Below are positions 24,534 to 33,170 of a stretch of 37,176 nucleotides of DNA, in pieces. Position numbers and translations under genes: made by a program. Source of the stretch: Verrucomicrobiota bacterium. Its GTDB lineage: Bacteria > Verrucomicrobiota > Verrucomicrobiia > Opitutales > Intestinicryptomonadaceae. Position 1 is the first letter of the stretch. Every line of letters starts with the position of its first letter. The stretch is taken from NCBI GenBank assembly GCA_003343565.1, contig QALA01000049.1:1-37176 (forward strand), written 5' to 3'. The notes under the pieces were generated by a model, which was not told the origin of the DNA, did not search any database, and worked only from the letters and a program-made list of their open reading frames with translations.

Positions 24534-27020
24534 TTATATGTCGAGGTACGACGCGTTGAGCGCGTTGTCTTCTATGAACGCGCGGCGCACGGGAACGTCC
24601 TCTCCCATGAGCATCGAGAACGTGGCGTCGGCCGCCGCGGCGTCCTCTATGTTGACTTTGAGGAAGGAGCGCTTCTGCGGATCCATAGTGGTCTCGTACA
24701 GCTGCTTTGCGTTCATTTCCCCAAGCCCCTTGTATCGCTGTATGCTCAGGCCGTTCTTGCCGAGCTCGCGTATCTTGCCCACGAGTTCGAGTATCGAGTG
24801 GAGCTCCACCGTGCTCTTCTTCCTGTCCGAGGAAGTCTCCGTCAGTATGTAGCGCGGCTCCTGCGTCGGCGTGTACGACTTTATCACAAGGCCGAGCTTC
24901 GCGACTTCCGCCAGCATTTTTTCAAGCTGCGCGGCCTCGTATATCTCGTAGACGTTTATGCGCTGCTGCACCTTGTTGCCGTTCTCGTCCGACACCTCCC
25001 GCACGGTGTTGCCCTCGAATATGTCCTCCGGATTGCCGTACTTGATGTAGAACGACGAACGCTCCTCGTCCGAAAACAGGAACTGGAACTCCTCCTTGTT
25101 GCCCGTGCGTATGCGCGCTATGAACTTCGGAAGCTTCCCGTCCTTGTTGGAGTCCAGATACTGGCTGAACGAGCACGCGTACCGCGTTATTCCGTGTCCG
25201 AGCATCTCGATCTTCGAAAAGAGATCCACTATCTTGTCGACCTTTTGCGGCGGAAATTCAAAGTTGTCGCGCAGGCGCTTCAACGTGACGTCCTCGGAGC
25301 CGAGCTCCAGAAGTATTTTGTTCATCTCGGCGTCGTTCATTACGTACTGCTCGCGCTTCTTGCGCTTTATGCGGTACAGCGGCGGCTGGGCTATGTATAC
25401 GTACCCTTGCTCTATCAGCCCGCGCATCTGGCGGAAAAAGAACGTCAAAAGCAGCGTCCTGATGTGCGAGCCGTCGACGTCGGCGTCCGTCATTATCACG
25501 ACCTTGTGGTAGCGCGCCTTCGAGATGTCGAATTTGCCCTCTCCCTCCTCGCCTATGCCCGTGCCGCAGGCCGTTATGATTGTGCGTATTTCCTGATTGT
25601 TCAAAACCTTGTCAAGCCGCGCCTTCTCGACGTTCAAAAGCTTGCCGCGTATCGGCAGAATCGCCTGGTGGCGCCTGTCGCGCCCCTGCTTCGCGGATCC
25701 GCCGGCGGAGTCGCCCTCGACGATGTAGAGCTCGCACAGGGCGGGGTCGCGCTCGGAGCAGTCGGAGAGCTTGCCCGGAAGCCCGCCCGCGCTCATGACG
25801 GTTTTTCTTACCGTCTCGCGCGCCTTTCGCGCGGCGTCGCGCGCGCGCGCGGCAAGTATGCACTTGTCGATGATTTTCTTCGCCATCGAAGGCGCCGTCT
25901 CGAACGCGTACTTCAATTTCTCGCCGACGATTTTTTGCACGATTCCGTCAACCTCGCCGTTGGAGAGCTTTGTCTTTGTCTGGCCCTCAAAGCGCGGTTC
26001 CGGCACTTTTACCGACACGACCGCCGTAAGCCCCTCGCGGCAGTCGTCGCCTGATATTGCGGGATCCTTGTCCTTCAAAAGGTTGTTCTGTTTCGCGTAG
26101 TTGTTTATCACGCGCGTCAGCGCGGTACGGAAGCCGCTTAAGTGCGTGCCGCCCTCCACGTTGAAAATCGAGTTCGCGTAGGCGTAAACCTGCTCGTTAT
26201 AACTGTCGTTGTACTGCATGGCGATGTCGACGACAATCATTGCGGAGCTTCCCTCCGCCGCCGGCGCCTCGCCGCCGAACGCTATCACTTTCGGCGTCAC
26301 CACGGACTTGTTCTTGTTGAGAAATTCCACGTATTCGGCTATGCCGTTTTTGAATTTGAACTCCTCGTTCTTGTCGGTGCGCTCGTCGACGAGGTTTATC
26401 GTTATGCCCGGATTGAGGAACGCAAGCTCCCGCAGGCGCTTCGAAAGTATCTCGTATTTAAATTCGCGCGTGTTCAGGAATATCTGCGGGTCCGGAATAA
26501 AGGTTATCTTCGTCCCGGTCGCCTTTGTGTTCCCGATTATGGTCATGGGCATGGTGGTCTTTCCGCGCGAAAATTCCATCTTGTGGATCTTTCCGTCGCG
26601 GCGCACCTCGACCTCGAAATATTCGCTGACGGCATTCACGCATTTTGCGCCCACGCCGTGCAGCCCGCCGGAAACCATGTACGCCCCCTTCCCGAACTTT
26701 CCGCCGGCATGGAGATTTGTCATGACCAGCTCAAGGGCGGGAATTTTGTACTTCGGGTGTATGTCCACCGGAATGCCGCGCCCGTTGTCTTCTATGGAGC
26801 AGGCCCCGTTTAGGTGGACGGTCACCTTTATTTGCGAGCAGTATCCGGCCAACGCCTCGTCTATGGAGTTGTCCACTATCTCAAATACGCAGTGGTGAAG
26901 CCCCCTCTCGTTCGTGTCCCCTATGTACATGTCGGGACGCTTCCTCACGCCCTCCAAACCTTCGAGCTTTTGGATTTTTGAAGCGTCGTACGTTTCTTTT
27001 CTGTCTTTGTTGTCAGCCAT
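24534..27020 (-). CDS. gyrB: DNA gyrase subunit B
   Basis: GyrB is the ATPase subunit of gyrase. The 828 residues show the GHKL ATPase motifs (EIVDNSIDEALAGYC, DNGRGIPVDIHP, GGKFGKGAYMVSGGLHGVG), the transducer domain, and the TOPRIM domain with EGDSAGGSAKQGRDR (Glu435) and DADVDGSHIR (from Asp512). The C-terminal QRYKGLGEMNAKQLYETTMD is typical. Length fits the non-inserted type. The leader is A-rich (AAAACAATAAAATCAAA) and has no Shine-Dalgarno. A TATAAA on the minus strand at 27040-27035 may be the -10 box. gyrA follows 21 bases after the stop. Confidence 0.98.
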   Translation of the reverse strand: MADNKDRKETYDASKIQKLEGLEGVRKRPDMYIGDTNERGLHHCVFEIVDNSIDEALAGYCSQIKVTVHLNGACSIEDNGRGIPVDIHPKYKIPALELVMTNLHAGGKFGKGAYMVSGGLHGVGAKCVNAVSEYFEVEVRRDGKIHKMEFSRGKTTMPMTIIGNTKATGTKITFIPDPQIFLNTREFKYEILSKRLRELAFLNPGITINLVDERTDKNEEFKFKNGIAEYVEFLNKNKSVVTPKVIAFGGEAPAAEGSSAMIVVDIAMQYNDSYNEQVYAYANSIFNVEGGTHLSGFRTALTRVINNYAKQNNLLKDKDPAISGDDCREGLTAVVSVKVPEPRFEGQTKTKLSNGEVDGIVQKIVGEKLKYAFETAPSMAKKIIDKCILAARARDAARKARETVRKTVMSAGGLPGKLSDCSERDPALCELYIVEGDSAGGSAKQGRDRRHQAILPIRGKLLNVEKARLDKVLNNQEIRTIITACGTGIGEEGEGKFDISKARYHKVVIMTDADVDGSHIRTLLLTFFFRQMRGLIEQGYVYIAQPPLYRIKRKKREQYVMNDAEMNKILLELGSEDVTLKRLRDNFEFPPQKVDKIVDLFSKIEMLGHGITRYACSFSQYLDSNKDGKLPKFIARIRTGNKEEFQFLFSDEERSSFYIKYGNPEDIFEGNTVREVSDENGNKVQQRINVYEIYEAAQLEKMLAEVAKLGLVIKSYTPTQEPRYILTETSSDRKKSTVELHSILELVGKIRELGKNGLSIQRYKGLGEMNAKQLYETTMDPQKRSFLKVNIEDAAAADATFSMLMGEDVPVRRAFIEDNALNASYLDI

Positions 27021-28689
27021 TTTGATTTTATTGTTTTATATTTTGAAATTTTATTTCCCTTTTCGGGCGCGAAATTTTCGCCGCCGATTCCCGATCCGCC
27101 GAACCTTTTAAACGCCCGTTTCAACGCCGCGCGCTCTCCGCCGGACCGCCCGCCAAAAAGAGGGCGCGCTCCCCGCGTTCGGCTGCGCATTCGTTGCGGA
27201 TAAACGCGCCGGTCGGACGTATCGGACAGACGCATCGGCCCTTTCTGCCACGCCTGTATTTACAGTATATCTACCCCCCGTCTTATGCAACTATTTTTAT
27301 CGTTTTTTTGCCGTTTTTTAAGGCGAAAAATTCCATTTTCGGAAAGTTTGTTTCCGCCCGGCGCGCCCGAAATTTTTGCATTGGAATTTTTCGCATTTGC
27401 AGCGCGGGAAAGTTGGGGGGCTGCGCGTTTTTACTCCGGGTGAAAATGCGGAAAGTCCGCGTCGGAAAGCGCGTTTTCTTCGTTTGCGCGGCCGGAAGTT
27501 TCGGGGGGGAGGGGGAGGGCGTTTCGGAACGGCGTTTTTCGGAAAGAGTAGGGGAGGATTTTCGGATAAAGGAATTGCGGACACTTTGAGTCGGCGGCGT
27601 TTCGGGAAAAATCGGATATAGGATTGGCCGATTGCAGAAAAAAATTGGACATTCGGGGGCTTGTCCGAATGCGTGCGGAAGGGCGAAACATGCGGCATCG
27701 GATTGGCGGAGGCATGTGAGCACGCTCGGCGGTGTAAATATCTACCACATAAAATGCGGAGTGCGCGAAGTTTCTTCCGCAAAATGACGGCGGGAAGGGG
27801 TGGCGGGTCGCCAAATTGATTTACATGCAGGCGGGTTCCCGGTTGAAGCTGAGAGTCGCGTTGTGTCGCGCGCCGATTGCGCCGTTGTAAGAAGTTGCAT
27901 TTCCATGTTCACGATTGCTTGTAGCGCAATGTTTTTACCCCGAAACTCTTGGTACTTTGCGGTGTGAATATCTTTCGCACAAAATGTGAGGCGCGCGCGA
28001 AATTTCTTCCGTAAAACGGCGGGAAGAGGTGGAATTGGGTGTGCAATCTGCGGTATCGCGTATTCGTTTGCTTGCAATGTGAATAGTTTTACGGCCTAAA
28101 AACGGCGTCTGGGCAGTTTGTGCGGCCTTTTTAGCTTGCGATGGACTTTTTACTTTTCAGACGCAGTTTACCTATGGCTGGGTTGGAAATGCCCGCGCTT
28201 TCAAGAAAGGTTCTTTTTTTAGCGAGGCTTTCGCCGCCGTTTGATATGCGGATTTTAAATCAAAACGCCGCCGGGAATCCCGCGGGTTTTCAGGGTGCGT
28301 TTTTCGTATATCTTAAAGAAGCTGCGCCAGATTGAAGCGTTGAGCTTAATTCCAGAATTTTTTGGAGTGTCCCTTTCAGAATGAAACGATGTTTGGAGCG
28401 TTTTTTCGGGGAGAGCAGGGAAACTTTGGTGGCGACGCGGTCGTCGCGGGAGGATTATTTTCGTAAAATTTTTTGTGTGCGCGGACGAAAAAAATTATTC
28501 CGCGCGCCGCAATCGCGTTGCAATGTCGAAGCGGATTCGCCGCGGCGCCTTCGCCAAAAAAATATTCCGCCAAGAATTATCGAAGCCGGGCGAGGCGTTT
28601 TCCAAATCCCGCTTCATTTTCTTATTCAAATTTCCCTATGCGCTCGCGGCGCAAACCGGGCGATTTTGCGGCTAAAGAAAAAAAGTAAG
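27021..28689. other. 1.67-kb gene-free stretch upstream of gyrB
   Basis: No gene is supported. It holds the gyrB leader and probable promoter, the direct repeat 27729-28032, a small hairpin GCGGA/TCCGC near 27450, and an imperfect inverted repeat CTAAAAA/TTTTTAG at about 28096-28134. Open frames up to 150 codons have no family resemblance and a skewed Pro/Arg or Phe/Arg content. No DnaA boxes or replication genes are seen, so it is unlikely to be an origin although gyrB is adjacent. Confidence 0.6.
27729..28032. repeat. Imperfect direct repeat, period 230 bp
   Basis: About 75 bases at 27729-27803 recur at 27959-28032. Both copies run GCGGTGT-AATATCT, then a CACA-AAAATG block, GCGCGA-TTTCTTCCG and GGCGGGAAG-GG. 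There are many substitutions and one single-base deletion. Reading both on the minus strand gives similar peptides (KKFRARLTFCAKDIHTA and GRNFAHSAFYVVDIYTA), but they need a frame change inside the repeat, so a current coding role is unlikely. Confidence 0.75.
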
Positions 28690-28766
<77 letters not shown>

Positions 28767-28780
28767 CCTTATGCAGAACC

Positions 28781-28810
28781 TAAATAGCCGGCATTGTCGC
28801 AAAAAGACAA
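28781..28810 (-). promoter_or_regulatory. Possible tRNA-Pro promoter
   Basis: On the minus strand TTGTCT (plus 28810-28805) and TATTTA (plus 28786-28781) are separated by 18 bases, 14 bases before the tRNA. Both boxes match the sigma-70 consensus only partly. Confidence 0.25.
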
Positions 28811-29067
28811 ACCATTTGCGGACGCTTGTAAAGCTTTTTCGCCTGCGAAAAAATGCGGGTTTTGGAGAATTGGCGGCCTTTTTGTTTGCCGCGGAATTAC
28901 GCCTTAAAAGGCGCGTCTTTCTTACGGGGAAAATATTTGCATTCTTGACCGCCGCCGTTCGATTTTTTCCCTCAAGATTTGCGTTTGAATCTTCGGAATC
29001 GCCGATTCGTTGAACCGCCAACCCGTTTTCCCGGCTTTGCGCAGGCGGTAATGGCGGGGGCAATCGC

Positions 29068-29099
29068 GCAAAAAAAACGCCGGCGAAATGCCGGCGTTT
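29068..29099 (-). terminator. Intrinsic terminator of the exbB-exbD-exbD operon
   Basis: On the minus strand AAACGCCGGC (plus 29099-29090), loop ATTTC, GCCGGCGTTT (29084-29075) form a perfect 10-pair stem that runs into a T-tract (complement of the A-run 29077-29070). It starts 16 bases after the exbD stop at 29115. Confidence 0.9.
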
Positions 29100-29114
29100 G
29101 CAAGATTGAAAAAA

Positions 29115-29546
29115 CTACTTCGTCTCGGCAAACGAGACCTGCTTTATTCCCGCCTTCACGCAGGCGTCAAGCACTGACATTGAGGCTTGGTGCGGGGAGT
29201 CCGGATCGGCCGATATGGATACTATCGTCGATATTTTGCTCTTGTCCGCGCTGGCTTTCAGGCGGGCGAGCGTGCGGGCAAGCTCCTTAAATTCGATATC
29301 TCCGGGAGCGTCGCACGGCGTTCCGTTGAGCGACACGCTTCCGTCGGGAGCTATTTCCACTATCTGCTCGCTCGGCATGACGACGTTTTCGCTCGCCGCC
29401 CCGAATGCCGGCAGAGTGAACGGCAAGTCGGCTTCCTGCTGGAGGGGAAGATACATAAAGTAAATCAGAAGAAGGAACACAACGTCGATCATCGACGTCA
29501 TGTCAAACTTGTCTTCCGACTGCAATACTTCTAATCTGTCTGCCAT
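29115..29546 (-). CDS. ExbD/TolR-family protein, second copy in operon
   Basis: A 143-residue protein with one membrane helix; FDMTSMIDVVFLLLIYFMYL carries the proton-carrying Asp21. The periplasmic domain includes EQIVEIAPDGSVSLNGTP and ends IKQVSFAETK. It pairs with the ExbB/TolQ protein encoded upstream to make a second proton-driven motor. Two different ExbD proteins in one operon are common in Verrucomicrobiota, Bacteroidota and Planctomycetota. The start lies five bases past the previous stop, and an intrinsic terminator follows. Whether the motor drives TonB or a Tol-Pal-like function is unknown, since no TonB or TolB is adjacent. Confidence 0.92.
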   Translation of the reverse strand: MADRLEVLQSEDKFDMTSMIDVVFLLLIYFMYLPLQQEADLPFTLPAFGAASENVVMPSEQIVEIAPDGSVSLNGTPCDAPGDIEFKELARTLARLKASADKSKISTIVSISADPDSPHQASMSVLDACVKAGIKQVSFAETK

Positions 29547-29551
29547 GTAAA

Positions 29552-29956
29552 TCAGTCCTTCAACGTTCCGAAGAGAATGTTGTAAACCCCGGCGTCGCCG
29601 CAGGCCTTCATGAGATCGTTGACGTATTTGTGCGGGGTGTTCGCGTCGGCCCTAATATAGGCTCCCTTGAACCCCTCTTTCTGGTTGCGCGCCGAAAGGA
29701 CTTTTTTAATTGTGTCCAAGTCGGACTTGAACGCCCCCAGAAAGTAGGTGCCGTTGTCGGCTATCGATATGAACTGTCTGTCGCCCACAACTTTGGGCAC
29801 AACCGCCTCCGGAGCCTTCGGCATCTGAACCTGAATTAGCTCCGCATTGGCGTAGCTGGTGACGGTCATAAAGAAGGTAATCAGAAGAAAAACAACGTCG
29901 ATCATCGGCGTGAGCTCAAATCCGCCGTCGTTTTCCGCAGGTCTCCAAGTTTTCAT
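29552..29956 (-). CDS. ExbD/TolR-family protein, first copy in operon
   Basis: A 134-residue protein with the motif GGFELTPMIDVVFLLITFFMTV (Asp20 in the membrane helix) and a periplasmic domain containing DRQFISIADNGTYFLG and FKGAYIRADANTPHKYVND. It differs clearly from the second copy (29115-29546), so the two probably form a heteromeric plug or have separate roles. It starts 18 bases after the exbB stop. Transcribed with both neighbours. Confidence 0.92.
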   Translation of the reverse strand: MKTWRPAENDGGFELTPMIDVVFLLITFFMTVTSYANAELIQVQMPKAPEAVVPKVVGDRQFISIADNGTYFLGAFKSDLDTIKKVLSARNQKEGFKGAYIRADANTPHKYVNDLMKACGDAGVYNILFGTLKD

Positions 29957-29974
29957 CTACGCGAAATCCCAGGA

Positions 29975-30823
29975 CTATTCGGATTTATTTTCGCTTTCCT
30001 CCGCGGCCGCCGCGGCATTTTCCACCACTTCGGCGGGAGTTCCCTCAATGTCGGCCTCCAGTTCGGAAATGTCCTGCGGGCCGTATTTGAGCGCGGTCTT
30101 CATCGAAAAGACGAGGTCGCCTATGATGCGGCCCGCTCCGGAAATGATGGCGCCGTATTTGTTCTTGAAGAAAAAGAAGAAGAACATGGCCGGAATGCCT
30201 ACAATCATGCCCGTCGCCGTCGTGATGAGCGCTTCGGCGATGTTGTCTGCCAGTTTGGACGCGCTTCCGGCGCCTTCCGCCGCGATAGTGTTAAACGCCT
30301 TGACCATGCCGCTGACCGTTCCGTACAGCCCCAACATGGGCGCCAGAGACGCCGTGACGGAAAGGTAGTTTATGAGGACGTACGGGCCGGCAAATTCTTC
30401 CACGGAAGCTTCCTCCATTGCGGCGGCCACCGAGTCGGTATCGACTTCGCGCTCGTCGGCGCGCGCAAGGCCGCAGCCTATGATGTTCGTGATGGGGGAG
30501 GGGTTCTTTTCGCAGTATTCCACGGCCTCCTGAAATTTAAGCTGGTTGACCAGCCTCTCGACATGGACGACGCCGGCGGGATTGAGGAACTTCTTTTTGC
30601 GAATCGCTATGAAATTGTAAATTACAAGCGTGGTTCCGAATATTCCGAAGAAAGCGAGCGGATACATCGTAATGCCGCCGGCCCTCCACATGTCCATGAG
30701 GGATTTTTGGGCGGCTTTGGGAGCCTCTGCGGTTTCGGCGGGGGCATTTGCGTCTTGCGCCGCGAGCGTGTGGCCGAGCATAGATGCCGACGCAAACATG
30801 AGAATAAGCAGTAGTTTTTTCAT
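29975..30823 (-). CDS. MotA/TolQ/ExbB proton channel protein
   Basis: A 282-residue protein with a signal-like N-terminus (MKKLLLILMFASASMLGHTLAA), an extra periplasmic stretch rich in Ala, Glu and Pro, a membrane helix (ITMYPLAFFGIFGTTLVIYNFIA), and the conserved channel helices ASLAPMLGLYGTVSGMVKAF and EALITTATGMIVGIPAMFFFF. The acidic tail (EESENKSE) is cytoplasmic. It is the stator of the second motor, with two ExbD proteins downstream. A TTG seven codons upstream is possible, but the ATG at 30823 gives the signal sequence. The leader is A-rich with no Shine-Dalgarno. Confidence 0.92.
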   Translation of the reverse strand: MKKLLLILMFASASMLGHTLAAQDANAPAETAEAPKAAQKSLMDMWRAGGITMYPLAFFGIFGTTLVIYNFIAIRKKKFLNPAGVVHVERLVNQLKFQEAVEYCEKNPSPITNIIGCGLARADEREVDTDSVAAAMEEASVEEFAGPYVLINYLSVTASLAPMLGLYGTVSGMVKAFNTIAAEGAGSASKLADNIAEALITTATGMIVGIPAMFFFFFFKNKYGAIISGAGRIIGDLVFSMKTALKYGPQDISELEADIEGTPAEVVENAAAAAEESENKSE

Positions 30824-30843
30824 TGTTGTGTAGTTGTTTTTCA

Positions 30844-30849
30844 ATTATA
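30844..30849 (-). promoter_or_regulatory. -10 box of the exbB-exbD-exbD operon
   Basis: A perfect TATAAT on the minus strand (complement of ATTATA at 30844-30849) lies 20 bases before the exbB ATG. The -35 region (TGCGGT about 17 bases upstream) is poor. The transcript leader would be only about 14 bases, so translation starts with almost no leader and no Shine-Dalgarno. Confidence 0.5.
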
Positions 30850-30946
30850 CAATATAAAAATTTCTCACCGCACAGAATCGCAATATGCCGTGCGTTTTCC
30901 AAAAAATATGTCGATTTTTGTTCCTTTATTCAAGCTTTTTATTTTT

Positions 30947-31378
30947 TTATTGCGCCCCGGCGTTTTTTTTGAGTTTCGCGAAATCCGCGATTCTCTTGCA
31001 AAGCTGGCTTAGGCCGTTGCGCCGATTCGGGGAAAGCTGGCTGCTTATTCCCAGTTCGTCGAGCGCGGAGCAGTCGAACGACAGCACTTCGTCCGGAGTC
31101 AGCCCGGAGTACATTCCGCACACTATTTCCGCCACGCCGCGCGTGACGATGCTGTCGGCGTCGCTTTGAAAAAAGCACTTCCCGTCGCGAAACGACGGCG
31201 CCAGCCAAAGGCTGGAGACGCAACCCTTGACCAAAAATTCGTCGCGCTTCAATTCCGGGGGCAGGGGCGGAGCCGCCTTGTTTTTGGCTATTATGTATTC
31301 AAACAGTTCCTGCGGATCTCCGAAGTAGCCGTACTCCTCTTCGAGGGCGGCCCTCCTTCTTTCTATTTCAGCGTTCAT
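30947..31378 (-). CDS. sufE: SufE-family sulfur acceptor protein
   Basis: SufE takes the persulfide sulfur from a cysteine desulfurase (SufS) and passes it to the SufBCD scaffold for Fe-S cluster assembly in the cytoplasm. The 143 residues fit: FLVKGCVSSLWLA carries the sulfur-accepting Cys53, preceded by PPLPPELK, with FQSDADSIVTRGVAEIVCGM and the C-terminal LGISSQLSPNRRNGL all typical. No SufS or other suf gene lies in the window. It is the last gene of the leuS - FecR-like - lpxI - sufE run, 63 bases after lpxI. Confidence 0.95.
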   Translation of the reverse strand: MNAEIERRRAALEEEYGYFGDPQELFEYIIAKNKAAPPLPPELKRDEFLVKGCVSSLWLAPSFRDGKCFFQSDADSIVTRGVAEIVCGMYSGLTPDEVLSFDCSALDELGISSQLSPNRRNGLSQLCKRIADFAKLKKNAGAQ

Positions 31379-31441
31379 TTTTCTAAAAATTTTTTCGGAC
31401 GTGCGGATTTTTCGGCCCGGTTTCCGCCGCGCGAAGGGGAG

Positions 31442-32293
31442 TTATGCGCCGAATATGCTTATGCCGTTTTTGCGGGCGAGCTCGAAAACGGCGGGAGCGT
31501 CGAGCACTATGACTTTGCCGGCCTCTATCGCGGCGTTTTTGATTCCCGCCTGCGCGAGTTTTCTTATCGTGCGCTCCCCTATGACTGGGACGTCGAAGCG
31601 GTAGTCCTGGTTCGGCTTTACGGTCTTCGTGAACAGGGCGTTTTTGGCCTCAAACTGGGCGCATCTTTCTATCATTTTGTCCGTTCCCTCGAAGCCCTCC
31701 ACGGCGAGCACCGTGCCGCCGGCCGTGACACAGCTCTGGCCGATGTCGAGCCGCGCGCATTCGCGGGCTATCGTCAGCGCGTGCTCCAGATGTTCGGGCT
31801 TGATTTTCCAGCTTCCCCCGCAGAGCAGCCCTTCCTGCGCGACGCATTCGTCGAGAAAGCTGCGCCCGTCCAGCATCTCGACGCCTATCTTCGACATCTC
31901 GTCGGCTATCGCGCCGAATATGGTTTCGGCGTTGCGCCTTTTAAGCCTTGCCAGAATCAGCGCGGCCTTTAGGTCGGGCGTCATTCCCCTGAAAAGTTTT
32001 TTGGGGGTGATTTGACCGGCCATCATCGCGTACTTCGCGCCGAATTTTCCGAGGGCCTTAAGCAGCCTTCCGAGTTGTCCGACGTTTATGCGAACCCTGT
32101 CGGATTCGGCGAACGAATCCTCCAGCTCCGGATTGGTTTCGCCCTCAAAGGCCACGAGCTTTAGGGGAATCGAGAGCGCGCGCATTTTTTCCGCCGCAAT
32201 CTTTGGGTATTCCCCCTTTCCGGCGAGCAAGGCCGCCGTTTGCTTGCGGTCGAAGTCTTCCGGCAGAAATTTTGAAATTGCGTTCGCGCTCAT
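31442..32293 (-). CDS. lpxI: UDP-2,3-diacylglucosamine pyrophosphatase LpxI
   Basis: LpxI splits UDP-2,3-diacylglucosamine to lipid X and UMP, the fourth step of lipid A synthesis, replacing LpxH in many bacteria. The 283 residues show the DUF1009 family pattern: TAALLAGKGEYPKIAAEKM, GVEMLDGRSFL, GTVLAVEGFEGTDKMIERC, TVKPNQDYRFDVPVIGERTI and AIEAGKVIVLDAPAVFELA. The N-terminus carries about 15 extra residues before AALLAGKGEYP. This enzyme indicates a lipopolysaccharide-containing outer membrane. It starts 18 bases after the FecR-like gene. Confidence 0.95.
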   Translation of the reverse strand: MSANAISKFLPEDFDRKQTAALLAGKGEYPKIAAEKMRALSIPLKLVAFEGETNPELEDSFAESDRVRINVGQLGRLLKALGKFGAKYAMMAGQITPKKLFRGMTPDLKAALILARLKRRNAETIFGAIADEMSKIGVEMLDGRSFLDECVAQEGLLCGGSWKIKPEHLEHALTIARECARLDIGQSCVTAGGTVLAVEGFEGTDKMIERCAQFEAKNALFTKTVKPNQDYRFDVPVIGERTIRKLAQAGIKNAAIEAGKVIVLDAPAVFELARKNGISIFGA

Positions 32294-32311
32294 TGGGGGA
32301 AGGGGTGAAAT

Positions 32312-33169
32312 TTAGTTTTTTCTATCTTCCAGGAAGTCCGGCGATACGATTCTCTCGGCCGCGATTTTGCCGTCCTTCGACATGCTAAAACCCACGGTGC
32401 GATTCGCCGTTTTCGCCATTTCCAAGCGCGGGCGCATTGCGTCGGCCTTCGATATTTCCAGATTGGCTATGGAGATTTTCGGAGCGCTTTTGCCCGCCTG
32501 CCCAACGGCCAGAAAGGAGTTTCCGCGGCTTATGAATTCGCCGGAGCCGGAGCCGTTCGGGGTGAAGTTTGCGTAGCCGTCGAGAACCGCAATATACGCC
32601 GTCCCGTCGCCCGCGGACACCTCCGCCTGCGAGCTTCTTATTTCAAACGTGCCAGTCGGCGTGCGGACGTAATACGGCGTCATGGCCGTCAGGTCGGGGG
32701 CGTAGAAGTAGAGCGTTCCGCGGGGAAGGGAGAGCTCCAGCCTTGACGCGTTTGAAAATTTGTTTGCCAGGTCGTTTGCGCCCATTTTGAAGGAGTCCAC
32801 CTTAAACTGAGTATCTTGCGCCGCGTAGATTGCCATATTGTTCGACAGCGCAAACGTTGCGCTCTCCCCGGCGCCGAGCCTTATCGAAAATCCCTCCGCC
32901 GGCGCCGATTCCTTCGCGGGGAATGCGTCCGCCTTTATCCGCCAAAAGTAAAAGACGTTTTTTAGGGGCTTGGGGCGGCGCAGAGTGTGCGCGTATATCG
33001 CGCCGTCGACAAGCTCCTGCGCGGGCTTTGCGCTGTCGGAGGCTTTTGCCTCCCCTGCGGCTCCGGTTCCTTCCGCGGACGGCTGCCGCGCGGCGGCTGC
33101 TGCGGAACTTTCCCCCGCGAATGCCGTCAGAAGCGCCGCCGCCGCGAATATGAGCGCGATTCTTTTCAT
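32312..33169 (-). CDS. Exported FecR-domain-like protein
   Basis: A 285-residue exported protein. A signal peptide (about residues 1-23) is followed by an Ala/Glu-rich stretch. The central part (about 95-235) resembles a FecR domain, with SIRLGAGESATFALSNN, ELSLPRGTLYFYAP, YYVRTPTGTFEIRSSQAEVS and TAYIAVLDGYANFTPNG. True FecR anti-sigma regulators have an N-terminal cytoplasmic helix and a neighbouring sigma factor; neither is present, so this is more likely a periplasmic or surface protein using the fold. It starts one base after the leuS stop. Confidence 0.75.
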   Translation of the reverse strand: MKRIALIFAAAALLTAFAGESSAAAAARQPSAEGTGAAGEAKASDSAKPAQELVDGAIYAHTLRRPKPLKNVFYFWRIKADAFPAKESAPAEGFSIRLGAGESATFALSNNMAIYAAQDTQFKVDSFKMGANDLANKFSNASRLELSLPRGTLYFYAPDLTAMTPYYVRTPTGTFEIRSSQAEVSAGDGTAYIAVLDGYANFTPNGSGSGEFISRGNSFLAVGQAGKSAPKISIANLEISKADAMRPRLEMAKTANRTVGFSMSKDGKIAAERIVSPDFLEDRKN

Positions 33170-33170
33170 G

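Larger units (their letters stand above)
28767..29114. other. 348-bp gap between tRNA-Pro and the exbD operon
   Basis: No gene is seen. It contains a possible tRNA promoter, a GCGGC/GCCGC hairpin with a T-rich loop (28873-28892), a 14-base palindrome CGCCTTAAAAGGCG (28900-28913), and the terminator of the motor operon at its right end. An open frame that crosses the tRNA on the plus strand is not a gene. Confidence 0.55.

Noticed and set aside
24273..26054. Open frame of 593 codons on the plus strand
   Set aside because: Antisense to gyrA and gyrB; the translation has no recognisable domain.
27440..27480. RNase P RNA-like GGAAAGTCCG
   Set aside because: The short match is explained by a GCGGA/TCCGC hairpin; no other RNase P elements are present around it.
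27021..28689. Replication origin next to gyrB
   Set aside because: No DnaA boxes, no dnaA, dnaN or recF, and no AT-rich unwinding block of the usual kind.
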